NCBI GenBank assembly: GCA_019916065.1
Contig: CM034233.1
Coordinates: forward strand, 6,454,516 to 6,518,515
Source: Vitellaria paradoxa
Lineage: Eukaryota; Streptophyta; Magnoliopsida; Ericales; Sapotaceae
DNA length: 64,000 nt
Direction of reading: 5' to 3'
Each line of letters starts with the position of its first letter. Positions within the stretch are counted from its first letter, which is position 1. The translations under genes were made by a program, and so were the position numbers. The notes under the pieces are model-generated. The model worked only from the letters and a program-made list of their open reading frames with translations. It was not told where the DNA came from and did not search any database. Shown here one piece after another: positions 12,180-24,081 of the stretch.

Positions 12180-12182
<3 letters not shown>

Positions 12183-12225
<43 letters not shown>
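12183..12225. repeat. (AT)n microsatellite
   Basis: About 21 uninterrupted AT units in intergenic DNA. Confidence 0.95.
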
Positions 12226-12227
<2 letters not shown>

Positions 12228-12322
12228 TAAAACAATTATTATTCTATTCACTAACAGGTAAAACTATAAGAAAAAAATACTTATGATGACCATTTTTTTA
12301 ACAAATACAAATTGGGTTCCTA

Positions 12323-13366
12323 GGTCTCGTTTGGTAACGTTTCCGTTTTCTGTTTTTCTGTTTATATATTCAAAATTTTGTAAACTCGCAACAGAAACAT
12401 ATTTGATAAACCTGTTTATATTTTTTTGTTTCCAAAAAAAATGAAAACATAAACAGAAAAATATAAACAAAAAAAATGTGTTTTAACTCTGGTTTTCTTT
12501 TCTATTATCAATATTTTGTTAATTTTAAAATTTTGTCTATTTTTGTTACATTACATAAAAATAAATTATTTTATTCAAATATTTTGTTAAAATAAGTTAT
12601 TTTAATAAATAATATAATTAAATTTAATAAATTAATAAATTATATAAATTAATATAAATTATTTTTAATAAATAATAAAACTAAATTAATTAATTTAATT
12701 TAATAATTAATTATTTCTAAATTATTTGAAATAAATATCATAATTAATTTATTTGATTTAATAATTAAATTAATTTATATAAAATAATTAATAATAAATA
12801 ATTAAATTAAATTAATTTTTAATTTAATTTAATAATTATTATTAAATTATTTTAAATAAATATCATAATTAAATTAAATTATTTATGATTTAATTAATTT
12901 AATTTATATAAAATATATTTTATTAAATTATTTTAATAAATAATTAAATGAATTTAATTAATTTAAAAATAAATAATTTAATTTAATAATTAATCTAATT
13001 TAATTATTTATTTAATATGAAATATATTTTATTAAATTATTTTTAATAAATAATATAATTTTATATATTTTATATTTATTGAATTAAATGATTTTAATAA
13101 ATAATTTACTGTATTAATTTAATTAATTTTATTAATTAAATTAAATTAATAAAAAAATATATTTTCTTAAGTTCTATTAATTTTTTAAAACTAATAAAAT
13201 TAAAAATTTTCTAAAATAAAAAATTAATAATTATAAATAAACTTGTATTTCCAAACGCAGTTTCAATTTTTATTTCAGAAAAAATAAACGGTAACAGAAA
13301 ACAAAAAATAAAAAACGATAACAGAAAAACAACAACAAAAAAACGACAGCGTTGTCAAATAGGCTC
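12323..13366. mobile_element. Non-autonomous TIR element, about 1.04 kb, extremely AT-rich
   Basis: Left end GGTCTCGTTTGGTAACG (12323-12339) is an imperfect inverted match to the right end, whose complement reads GAGCCTATTTGACAACG (13350-13366). Subterminal segments are also inverted: TTTCTGTTTTTCTG-like on the left against AACAGAAAAC-like on the right. The interior is almost only A and T, with many TTAATTTAATTAA-type motifs that would fold on themselves. No coding capacity. The GTTTGGTAACG terminus is common in plant MITEs. Superfamily is not settled because no clear target duplication is visible. Confidence 0.55.
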
Positions 13367-14742
13367 TAAATAGTGACTCTTCCCAACTCTTTCCAACCAA
13401 ATTAAGGTTAGTAGATAATAATAAACTTTTCTTGACCAAATTATAATTATTTAGTGAAAAGGTGACTTTTTCCTACTAATTAATCATTAAAGGTTCATTT
13501 TTATAAGCTAAACAAAAATTGTTAGAGGATTTACTTTTCTCAACTAAATAAATTTAATCAATAACAGTAGTAAATATTTTATTATTTTTAGCACTCAAAA
13601 ATATATATTTTAGTTATTTTTAATAACTAAAAATTACTTTATCCAACAAAATTTTTGTCCACAAAAAGTTTTATATGCACTAATATACATAAGTAATAAC
13701 TCAATTTAATAGTTAATTACTTCATGGTTAAGAGTAAGTTTTAAGAGAAACAAATTTTATTTTTTTGCAAGACTTTTTGTCGATTCATTGGTGGCTAAAA
13801 ACCAATATTTTACCTATTAAATTTTAGTCGTCAAATACTTACTTTTTAATGACTAATTGACCGTCAAAAGCCTATATTTTAACTATGAAAGTTTTGTTGG
13901 CAAAAGTTAAACATTTACTAAACAAATATATTTTTGATCGTTAATATCTTCTCCGACCAATTATCATTGACCAACTGATGATCAAATCATATTTGACTGA
14001 CAATACCTTTAAGTCTCGTTTGATAAAATTTTTAATTTTTAATTTTGTCTTTTTGAGAATTAAATATAAAAATTCATTAAATAAATTTGTTTTCAATTTT
14101 TAATTTAGAAAAAATTTATTTATAAAATTTTTAAAAATTACAAAAACATAAAAATATACTTTCTTAAATTTTCATTTTATTCCACAGCCACCATTATCAC
14201 CCATCACAACCATCACCAACTCCAATGATTCTTTATGCATTTTTTTTTTCAATATAGATTATCCAGTGTGCTGTAGGGTACAATTGGACACAGGTTTTCA
14301 TCCCAAGCTATTATCACCAAACACTGCCGAAAAAGGTTCAAAATCTTTATGTGTGCGTGTGTATATATATATATATATATATAATACTATCACGTTAACT
14401 TAATTTCCAATTTGAGAATCCTTTTGTATTAATTCCGAATCATGTGTTCTGAGACAGGACAATCCCATTTAATTTTGCAAAACAACCTCGATAAAGTAAT
14501 TAAATTGTGCCTTCAACTAGAGGTCAATTCAAAACCATATATATATATATATATAATTATTGAAAACAAGGATGCTGAAAATCATGCAAAATCTCTCTCA
14601 TTTACATTTTAGGTACCCAAATTAATATTAATATTGATATTAATTAAAAGCCCAAACACTGGTAATACCACTAAATTAATCTCATCCCCCCAATCTCTGA
14701 TGTTATTATTAAGGAAAAAAGAGATGAAAAAGGCAAAAGGGG
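13367..14742. other. AT-rich intergenic region
   Basis: At 13380-14010 short motifs such as TTTTAGTC, GACTAATT and ACCAATTA recur in both orientations, suggesting a decayed DNA transposon. A second GTCTCGTTTGATAAAATTT terminus lies at 14014-14032. AT microsatellites sit near 14362-14384 and 14540-14556. No gene seen. Confidence 0.4.
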
Positions 14743-16087
14743 TCATCTGCATCTCGGTGGTTTCATGGAGCTCTTCATCTCTCTAATCTTGACCATTCTT
14801 CTCCTCCTTGCTTCTGCAGCAGCTTTGACTCTGTTATCTGCAACTGCAAGTGCTTTGATTGGACCCAACGGTTGTGGAGAGTCCATCCCAGAAGTCTCAT
14901 CATCTAGTGCTACGTTGAGGTCAGGAATACCAACAGGACTCGTATGATTGATCTTATTCAATCCCAACCCTGGTGATAAAGAGGAAACCTGAGTCATTTG
15001 ACCATGCGATGAGCACTGAAAATCTCCATTTGCCTGTGAACTATACACCGTCCGATCATCAACAATGCACGGTTGTTGATGGGCCGCGTAATGAATTTGA
15101 GAACGATGATCTTGATCTTCAACATAAAGAGACTGGAGCACGGGTTGATTTAGAAAGCTTTGGCCAAAATTTAACTGTAAAAAAATAATAAATAAATAAA
15201 TAAATAAAAATTAAATTTAACCACGCCACCTCAAACAATAAATAACTAAATAAATAAACAAAAAGAAACGGGTAGAAATAACTTATCAATATAATTATTA
15301 TATTTACCTGGTGTCTCTTGGCTTTCAACTCTAAATTAAAAGACTTCAGCTTCTTGTGATAGCTCTTCACAGCCTCTAGTTCCTGTAAGGTAAGGAAGAT
15401 TTTATCAAACAAAAGAAAAGAAAATAGAAGATAATTGTATTAACAGAGACTTTTGAGGGAAATAATTAAAAAATTAAAAAAAAAAACACACAAAATTCAT
15501 AATAATTACAAACTCACCCCACTTAATAATTTTTTTTGCTGGGATAAACTTTCTATAATCTCCAACCACTCCTCTCTCGTCTGCAAAAAAGTATCAAAAA
15601 CGACAAGAAGTAAAATGATGAGAAATGAACGGCAAAAATTAAATCTGATTTGAGATGTGACGAGACGTAGCAACGAAAGCACAATAAGTACCTTTTTATT
15701 CAGAGCTTTCTTGTGAGAGCGTTTGGGCTTCTCATCAGATTCGCTCGGGGAGAAAGAAAGTGGGGTCGCGGGACTTGACGCCTCGACCTTGACGAGTTTG
15801 GCCCTTCTCTGTGTCTCGCTCTCACCCTGAGGAGGAGCCGGCGATGGGGACAACGACGACGACGACGGAGTTGACGGCGCCGAATCTATTGCAGATCTCC
15901 TCCGCTTAGCACCCCACCTGACCCGAAATCGGTAGCGAGACTCGGATTTGTAGATTAGACTCGGAAGATTGAGTAGGACTTCGGAGACCTCTATCTCAAA
16001 TTCATCGAACAAAGCCGAGAGAGAGCTGGGCGTGTGGTGGACAGTACTGATACCGGTGCTCTGTTTCATTGTTTCTCTAGAGACCAT
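14743..16087 (-). CDS. Unknown plant protein with coiled coil and EAR-like DLN motif (321 residues)
   Basis: Exons in coding order: 16087-15692, 15580-15518, 15382-15308, 15174-14743; each border is GT..AG, joins are in phase 0 and the sum is 321 codons plus TGA. The start MVSRETMK was preferred over an upstream ATG at 16264 because the stretch between translates to a CT-rich leader. Residues 1-132 include a low-complexity Ser/Pro block and basic patches (RWGAKRRRS, KPKRSHKK) that could act as nuclear signals. Residues 133-178 (EEWLEIIESLSQQKKLL, ELEAVKSYHKKLKSFN) form a short coiled coil. IPDLNVAL at about 261-268 resembles an EAR repression motif, and the C-terminus is strongly basic (EARRRRMVKIRE). 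I infer a nuclear co-repressor-type protein, but I do not recognise the family. A CACGTG G-box (16262-16267) and a telo-box-like TAGGGTTT (16295-16302) lie upstream. Confidence 0.8.
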
Positions 16088-18779
16088 CCCATACACAGAA
16101 ACCGAGTTGAAAGAGAGAAGAAAGAAGATAGATAGAGAGATACAGATAGATGAGAGAGAATGGGAGAGGAAAAGGGTAGAATTTAGAGAGAGGGAGAGTT
16201 TTGTTTGGAGGAGAGAGGTTGCTAATAAGAGAAATCCAGGGAAGGCGTGTGTGGCGGATGCCACGTGTCGAGCAAGGAAAGATGGAGGTTGGTCTAGGGT
16301 TTATGCCTTTGGATTATACATGTGGGGTTTGTGAGTGTGCAGCGGAGTCTATACTGTGCCCGCTTCCTAAAGAGCTGAATCAATTTTGATGACATAAATC
16401 TTGATTATCTCACGGTCATACACGGCGCGTGTGGTCAAGCGCCGATCCTTTTTTTTGGTAATTGGAGTCCTAAAAATGGAAATGATGTAAATGACTTGGC
16501 AAAATGAATTTTTTTTTTTCGTTAATGAGTTAAATAATTAAAAGAATATTGTTTATTTATATATATTTAATAATGTGCTTTTAATGAAAGCACTAACTAA
16601 AAACAAGTTTTGCCCCCATTTATTTAAATGTAAAGTATTTTTAGAGAAAAAAGTTTTACCTACAATTTTAAATTTTTTTAAATATGAAGAAATGTATTTT
16701 CTTCAAAAGTGAAATAAACGAAACCTAAATTAAAAAATACAATATAAAAATGTATTTTCTATTCCGGTCAAACAAAAAACACATAATAAAATTACGACTT
16801 TAGGGTTAATAAAATATGAATGATTTTAATAATATTTTTATATTTGACCCGAGTAGAAAATGTATTATTGTATGAGTTTTTTTAATTTGATCAATTTATA
16901 TTCTTGTTTTACATTTTTAGTAACAATACATTCTTGAATACTTTTAAATAAATAATACTCTTCCAATTATTTTCAACTCTTTAACACCAAAGAGGGAAAA
17001 AAAAAAAAGACATATAGTTGAGCTGAGTGTATCATTCAAAAAGTAATATTTTTTTCCAAATGGAAACATGCAGGACATGCCATTGTGGAAAATTCTCCAA
17101 ATATCCCAATCTAGCCAGAGATTAAAAAAAAAAAAAAAAAACAGGCTTAAACTGCTACATGAGAAATAATGCATCCCCCCAAAAATAAATAAATAAATAA
17201 TGTTCAGTTAGCCCGCCGGTTAGGATAACTATGAATTTTAAATTAATAATTTTTAATTAAATTTTATTAAAATATAAAGAATATAATTTATTTATTTAAA
17301 AATATATTAATAATTTCTAATAATTACTATTAACTTAATGAAGTCACTACTTTTTTAATTTAATGGAGAAAAACTGTCATATTGTCGAATCAGAGTCGTG
17401 GATTTATGGTGGACTCATGTGCAGTACATTGTGGAGCTCACAAAATAATCTATTATTTATATTATAACAGTTGATTCCAACTCCTTAAAGCTTAAAAATT
17501 GAATCGAAATCTCTCAATTTTTTGATTTTCTTGATTTTGAAAATTACATGTAGATTTTACATGATTGCTTCATAAGTTAATTGAAAATATTTTTGATTAT
17601 TAAATTTTAGAGGCTTCAACAAAATGTCATTGGATCTTTTATTTTAAAATTTGAAGGTAATTGATTTTGAATATGGCAATGATATTCAGCTCTAATTACA
17701 TTAAATACTAAATTTACAATATTTAAACTTACTTGGTAACAACCACATGTCACATTGTCCTTAAATTTCTATTTTAAAATTTAAATTTAAGTTAATAGAT
17801 TTTGACTATGAAAATGACCTTCAACTTTCGTTACATTAAAATTTTAATTCACAATGTTTAAAATCACACACCATAATATATAAAAAGATATTAAAGTTTG
17901 ATGTATTTAATTTACTTAGTTTGAAATTAAACAAAAAAATATAAAATTCTACAAATCTCTACAAATACGAATTACGAGACTGTAAAGTTTAAATTTTTTT
18001 TTACATACTATACAAATCACGAGACACTAACTTTTATAAATTTATATAAATTTATACAACTCTAAATACACCCTATATTGAATCACATATTATTCGTGAA
18101 AATTTAAATATTTGATTTCCTTAATACTATAAAATTTTTAGATTGCTGTCTTTTTAATATCAAATCGTAATATTTATTTGTCGTATCTATTAATTGTTTT
18201 AAATTTTAATAAAAATACATATACTAAATTTTTAATTTTTTGATTTTTCCTAGTCATTTGTTTGTTTGTAACTTTCACAAATATTACGAATTTTATCCTT
18301 TATTGTTTTTATAGAGTTTCATTTATCATTTTAGGAGTTCTTTTCTAGGTTCCATTGTGTTGTGAACCTAGTAAAAAAAAAAAAAAAAAAAAATTCATAT
18401 ATTATTATAAGTTCTTTAGTCATATATTGATCCAAAAAAAATCATCTACTAACGAATCATTACAAATTCTAATAAATTGGGATCGATATCTTTTAATTTA
18501 ATTATTGTATTATTATCAAGTCTTTAATCAACGTATACTAATTATTTATATAATATTTTTTAAATTCTTACTGGATTAATATAATTTTTTGTGTGGTTTC
18601 CTCTTGGCAGCTACAAGCAGGGGAGTTTTTCTTTACAGCAGGAAAAGCATGCTTTTGTTGCCTATTCTTTGACATTCATGTCCTGTCTCCTCGTAATCCT
18701 TCCTATTCCACTTACAATATTAAAGCAGAGAATTTCTTGTTCAAAACCCAACATCAAAATTAACGCAACACAGTGCAAT
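16088..18779. other. Promoter of the DLN-motif gene, then AT-rich intergenic DNA
   Basis: 16088-16330 is GA-rich leader and promoter, including TATAAT-like sequence near 16313-16318 on the minus strand. Beyond it, to 18780, the DNA is AT-rich with homopolymer runs (17131-17149, 18374-18392). I see no coding motif or complete repeat. Confidence 0.5.
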
Positions 18780-18789
18780 CTAAATGTGC

Positions 18790-19085
18790 AATATATATAT
18801 ATATAAAGGGGGGCTAATGCCTTCTGCTAAGCCTCTGAAATCCCTTTCCTCTTCCACCAGCGTGCTATTCTTTTTCTGCAGCTTAGCCACAGCAAACAAA
18901 GATACCAGAAACATAGAAACTCTACTGTTCAGTAAATACTTATTTGCAACTGAAATGAGCACAAAGAAGATAAAAAGACCAAAAAGGCCTGCGCAACAAA
19001 CCTTAATGGTCAATCTTGATGGAGCTCTCTTAGCATTGGGTTTCTCAAAACCAAGGGGAAGAATGGGATAACAACTAGACCTCTA
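18790..19085 (-). other. Orphan open frame with a hydrophobic segment (possible exon or gene relic)
   Basis: One minus-strand frame runs from just inside a TAG near 19086 to about 18780. It has gene-like composition: a basic stretch (KPNAKRAPSRLTIK), then a strong hydrophobic helix (CCAGLFGLFIFFVLISVANK), then a mixed polar segment. This looks like the start of a type II membrane protein. No ATG is in place, flanking splice sites are weak, and no partner exon was found. It lies about 340 bases beyond the F3H stop. It could be an isolated exon of a decayed gene or a chance frame. Confidence 0.25.
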
Positions 19086-19420
19086 GAAGGAATTTCCATT
19101 CCACAAATTCACCCCCCCCCCAGGTTAAAAAAAATATATCATGTGGAAAGGGGGGGGGGACAATTATCGGCAAATTTGCTCTTGAATGCCTTATGAAACA
19201 GTATCTTCTGGATTCATTTATGCTTGGGGGCTTCCTCAATTCCAAACCTAACCCATGTAGATGAGCCAATATGAACAATAAGAGCAAGAGGCATCAACCA
19301 TAGCAGAATTTATTTCCCCACAAAAAAGAACCGCCACGCGGAAGTTACATGTTCCTTATATAATTATGATATAGTGAAACAACAAATCACAAGTGCAAAC
19401 ATTTAGGGAACAGAACGCAA
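19086..19420. other. F3H 3' flank
   Basis: Contains the likely F3H 3' UTR (about 19250-19420) and two C/G homopolymer runs at 19111-19120 and 19150-19159. No gene seen. Confidence 0.5.
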
Positions 19421-21488
19421 TCAAGCAAATATCTCTCCAGTGCCTTTGGTGTTCGACTCCAGCTTGGCCTTCTCCAGTTCCTGATCTTGCAGTCCCTTGT
19501 CTTTAGCCAATTTCTTCAGCCTGGCAAGCTCCAGATCCTTGCTCATCTTCCTCCTATACATCTCTGAGAATGTGATTGGCTCCTCAAGGATTGCCTTCTC
19601 CCCCTCCCTGACCCTCAGTGGGTACACAATCGCCTCCGGTGCTGGGTTCTGGAATGTAGCGATTGACAGCCTGCTGCAGTTGGAGTTCACCACTGCTTGG
19701 TGATCAGCATTCTTGAACCTCCCATTGCTCAGATACTGCTCACATCAACAAATCTGTTCCCACTCAAATTTGATCTCAAAGCAGAGCAACAATACGCATA
19801 TTTATAATTTCTAAATTGAAGGTGGTGATAATGCCGTAACGTAATTAATACATTACAATGGTAAATATATAAAGAGTCATCAAATTTGTTCTAACATTAA
19901 CAATACTTGTTCTGATATTATCATTATACTTGAATTATACAATAAGAAACTAAGTGATAAAAGAGTGAATTACTTACATGACCATGATCACCCAAGTTAA
20001 CAACAAAAGCTCCCTCCACGGGCTGAACCGTGATCCAAGTCTTACCCCCATCTCTAGTGGCCTGGAGCCCGCCAACCTGGTCCTGGAGGAGCAGGGTGAT
20101 GGTACCCGGATCCGTGTGTCGCTTGAGTCCGAGAGTGAGGTCGGGTTGTGGGCATGGCGGGTAGAAATTGACAACCACCTTCTGGTCCATGTCAACGCAG
20201 GCCTTTGTTAGGGCTTCCTTCTCAAGGTCCATCGCCTCGGACAACACCTCCAGCAACTTGCAGGCCAGGCCCATTAGCTTCTCGCTGTAGGACTGCGTCA
20301 CGGCCCTCCACCCTTCCGGCTTGTCGGGCCATCTCGAATAGTCACGGGCCCTTATCGGGTATGAGAAGTAGGTCACAATTTCTCTCCAGTCTTGCACTGC
20401 TTCCCCCTACATTGATTAGTTTCACAAAGCAACAGCAACTTTTATTTTTGGCCAGAAAAAACTAATTTAATTTTTCATTTTTCTTTAGATTTTGTTATTT
20501 ATAATTTTAATAAAAAAAATTATTTGTTTATATTATAATCTTATTATATATAAAATAAAAACAATTTTTTAACACGCAATAAATAAGGAAAAAAATCAAA
20601 AGTTTTTTATCTTAAAAAAAAACCTTTTTAAGATAAGGAAAAAAAAATCAAAAGTTTATTATGTATTAAATAAAACAACCTTTTTAACAAAAAATAGATA
20701 AGGAAAAAATCGAAAGGCAATACTTCCCAAAAAATAATTTTTCTAAGATCAAAATCACAAAAATGTGTTTTAAAAGTATTCAAACAACATAAATTGGGTT
20801 TTTATTGCAAACATAATTAAGCCGATATTATTTATTTAATTTTTTATATCAAAATATTTTTTTACTTAAAAAATATTATTTAGATTAAAAAAAATAAATT
20901 TACAAAAGAAAACTTAAAAATATGTTTTTATTGCAAACATAATAGCTACAAAAATAATCCACTTGTTGTAGAAAAGCTCCAAAATCTTGAAACAAAAAGA
21001 CAGTCAAAATTTACAATTATTTATTAATTAATTTACACACCAAAAGCATAACATTTTTTTTAAATATCCATATTTAGCAAGAAATGACAACCAATTAGTT
21101 ACAGTAAGAAATTAAATTAAATTAATGGTACCTGAAGATGACTGGAGACAATGAATCCACCTTTCTTGCCGCCGGACATGTCGAACCGGAGCTTCTCTTC
21201 GGGAGGGAGAGCGAAGAACTCGCGAGCGAGTCTAGTCATATCGGAAATGAGGCCGGCGTCGACGCCGTGATCGACGACCTGGAAAACCCCCCAGTCTTCG
21301 CACGCTTCCACAATCTTCCGGCAAATCTCGGATCGCCGGCCTTCCACCTCGTCGATTCCGGCGAGAGATATCACCGGGATTACATTGCTGAACTGGTTGT
21401 AAGCAATTTTCGGACGCTCGTCTTCGTCTCGGACGAACTTGGACTGGAGGGTCTTCTCTCCGGCGAGAGCTGTGAGCGTTGTGGTTGG

Positions 21489-21494
<6 letters not shown>
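19421..21494 (-). CDS. F3H: Flavanone 3-hydroxylase (naringenin 3-dioxygenase), 368 residues
   Basis: Converts flavanones such as naringenin to dihydroflavonols, using 2-oxoglutarate, O2 and Fe(II); it feeds the flavonol, anthocyanin and catechin branches in the cytosol or at the ER face. Exons in coding order: 21494-21132, 20406-19978, 19735-19421; two phase-0 introns as is usual for F3H, total 368 codons plus TGA. The iron ligands are visible as H218 and D220 (in KRHTDPG) and H276 (in KNADHQ); the 2-oxoglutarate-binding R286 and S288 follow (SRLS). Family landmarks [13 protein letters not shown] and [13 protein letters not shown] are intact. Length and catalytic residues suggest a working enzyme. 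The start codon directly follows an (AG)18 repeat. Confidence 0.97.
20560..20720. repeat. Three degenerate tandem copies in F3H intron 1
   Basis: A unit of roughly 55-60 bases carrying CCTTTTTAA followed by ATAAGGAAAAAAATC and AAAAGTTT recurs three times (near 20575, 20632 and 20697). Low-complexity and not obviously mobile. Confidence 0.5.

Positions 21495-21530
<36 letters not shown>
21495..21530. repeat. (CT)18 microsatellite touching the F3H start codon
   Basis: On the coding strand this is (AG)18 immediately 5' of the ATG, so it is in the 5' UTR. GA-rich leaders are common in plants and highly length-variable. Confidence 0.95.
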
Positions 21531-21534
<4 letters not shown>

Positions 21535-21594
21535 ACACTGTCGACGGAGAGATCCAATGGGTTAATTGATGAAAGAATCACTGCTTCAATCGGA

Positions 21595-21601
21595 TTTTAT
21601 A
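21595..21601 (-). promoter_or_regulatory. F3H TATA box
   Basis: Minus strand TATAAAA, about 100 bases upstream of the ATG. This would place the transcript start near 21565 and the (AG)18 tract within the 5' UTR. Confidence 0.6.
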
Positions 21602-21627
21602 TGACATGCCCTAAGAGGGGCTGGGGG

Positions 21628-21647
21628 CGCGTGGAGGTTCAACTACC
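21628..21647. promoter_or_regulatory. MYB and bHLH-type sites in the F3H promoter
   Basis: AACTACC at 21641-21647 fits the MYB recognition consensus A[A/C]C[A/T]A[A/C]C. CACGCG (minus strand of 21628-21633) is an E/G-box-like core. Both lie about 30-50 bases upstream of the TATA box, the position at which MYB and bHLH factors usually control flavonoid genes. Confidence 0.45.
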
Positions 21648-22477
21648 ACTCATCGCAGCTACCTCGTTGTTCTGCCTAGTATTAGTATATATATAGTTCA
21701 ATTATATAATTAAATTCTGTAATTAAATTCTGTCTAGTATTCGTTTATATAGTTTAGTTATATAATTAAAGAAGTTTTTTTTTTTCCTTTTTTCTTTTTT
21801 TTATCTTTTTTGGTACCTGCATGGCCAGTAAGCATGCCATCAATTGGAGTAGCTACCAACCCGGGCAGTCACGAGCGTTGAATGGCTGATAAGAGTGGAA
21901 CGGAATGGAGTTAGTTGACACACGTTGGGCCCTAATAGCCAACTCTACGACCAACTATTTCATCTGTTTAAATTTATGTGCTTTTTCAATACATGATCAA
22001 CATAAAAAATATTATAAAATTTACATCTAATTTTTATTGATTAAACACATATAAAATATTATGTTCTCAAAGTATATGTGCACAACTAACCAATTGAGAA
22101 TGTTCGAACACTAGAGACCCAAAAAAAAAAAAAAAAATGGTCGAACACTCAAGTTAATCTCTTATTAATCACAGAAATTAATGCAATTTCAATTGCATTT
22201 AATTTTGTAATAAATAATTTTTATTTACAAAAATAACATTTAAAAATAAAAAAATAGTTGCCAATAAAATTAGAACAATTAAATGAATACATTTTATTAA
22301 TAGATAAATAACTAAATTTTAATTACATTGAAAAATAAAAATTAATAATCACAATTTTATAACGGTATAATAATAAAGTAAATAACTAAGTGTATAATTT
22401 CAAGTCTCTTACATCCCAACTAAGTTAGCACTTATAAGTCTGACTATTATTTACAAATATTTATTCTATTTATAGAA

Positions 22478-22768
22478 GGTATTTGGAGGCACAACTTTTA
22501 ACAATTTTTGGTATTTTTTTATCAAAAATTACTAGTTATAATTTTTAGTGTGTTTGGTGAAGCAAGTAGTAATTTTTAACAACTTTTGAGTGTTTGGTAA
22601 AATTTTTGGCAACTTTTAGTAATCTTTAGCAACTTTTGGTAATTTTTGGATTAAGAAATTATTGTAGTAGAGCAGAAAAGTGACAAAAGTTGGTGGTTTG
22701 CCAAATACTCAAATATCAAAAGTTAGTTATTTTTTTACTAAAAATTTTGCTACCAAACACTTTCATAA
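22478..22768. mobile_element. MITE-like TIR element
   Basis: Left end GAAGGTATTTGGAGGCA and the complement of the right end, GAAAGTGTTTGGTAGCA, match at 13 of 17 positions. The interior repeats AACTTTTGG and TTTTTGG motifs many times. It has no coding capacity. Confidence 0.5.
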
Positions 22769-22799
22769 TGTACATAAGTTATTCATTATTACTATTTTC

Positions 22800-23240
22800 T
22801 TCTATTTGACCCAACTATATTGATTTTAAATCATGTTGTAATTGTTCTGGTTGGATCGCATGTTGTCATCGTTCATTTGTAAGAAACCAATCTCGTAGGC
22901 ACATGAGTGTCTCTATTATCTTAGGTGTTAGTTCACTTCATCTTTCACCAAAATATATCTGATAACACAAAAAACTTCTTCAGATGCTACTGTATATATT
23001 GAAAATATTAGCACATAACATGTGAGTTATAGAAGTAAGTACTGAAAATCGATGTTGTTGTACCTTCCATTAGCTCAAAAAAATCAAATTATTCATCATC
23101 TTTTACTGTAGAAGAATAGATCCAAATAACATTGTATTCCAATGAAGATGTGCTACTAATAAAAGATGTTATCAGTCACAATATTAGTCATTGCAAAATT
23201 GGGTCAACATTGGAATAGGATGTGCTAGCCACTTGCGTGT
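22800..23240 (-). pseudogene. Relic of a hAT transposase C-terminal (dimerisation) domain
   Basis: On the minus strand a frame near 23000-22940 reads TVASEEVFCVIRYIL, and after a one-base shift the next frame (22930-22870) reads TPKIIETLMCLRDWF. Together these match the hAT C-terminal pattern of a VASES-type block followed by a TPET.EALMCL.DWL-type block. Stops and a frameshift show it is dead. Upstream homology fades before about 23240. The transposon ends were not found. Confidence 0.55.
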
Positions 23241-24081
23241 GGAAATTTCACTACAATTATGAATCAATTTTACCAAAGATTTTTTAATTATACGTGTTTA
23301 GGTTTTAGCATTCCCACTACCATATAGCATGTTTAATAGTTCAACAAAATATTATTACTCATATATATGGTCTAAAATCATCGCAATACCAAAAATTATA
23401 GGAATTCTAAAAAATATAAATCTATTTTTTCGAATTGATAAAAACATAGGATGATAATATTCATTACCATAGTAATATATCAAAATCGATTGAATTGAAG
23501 TTAATTAATGAGTAATAATAAAAAATGTAAGATAATAAACACTACGTACAAAATATTTTAGTTACAGGATCAAAAACAAAATAATTTAATGAATGAGCGA
23601 TTTTATCAAGCAAGATGATTTGGTAAAAAACAAAAAATAATACTTACTCGAGATAATTTTTCATACTCTTGTATAGTTTTTTTTTTTTAATATATTTTTT
23701 TATTTTTCTCTAAGCATGTGAATAATACAACTAAAATCTACCAAAAGAAAAAAAAATCAAATCAAATAATCCCATATTTGTGTTTTTTTTTTTTTAATTC
23801 CTTTTTCTCCTAATACTAATTATACTCATTCGTTTGCTCTCGGGTAATCATATGTTGTCAATAGCATAAGGGACAAAACCTTACACTTAGATGTTAAAGT
23901 GATGTAAAAGTGATATGTGACAAATTTTAATTGAAGAAAGTTAAACGTTTTAGAATTTTTTAAAATTTTTTTGAAAAAAATTTGAAACTCCAAATATGCT
24001 CCTAGTGTCACATTTTATAATATTTTACACATTCTTGTTTTTTACTTTAATTTTCTTTCTATCTCCAAAGTCACTAGCAAT

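Noticed and set aside
15506..16264. Extended start MASATHAFPG at 16264 for the DLN-motif gene
   Set aside because: The added 59 residues are translation of a CT-rich leader; the ATG at 16087 fits better, though the hydrophobic look could tempt a signal-peptide call.
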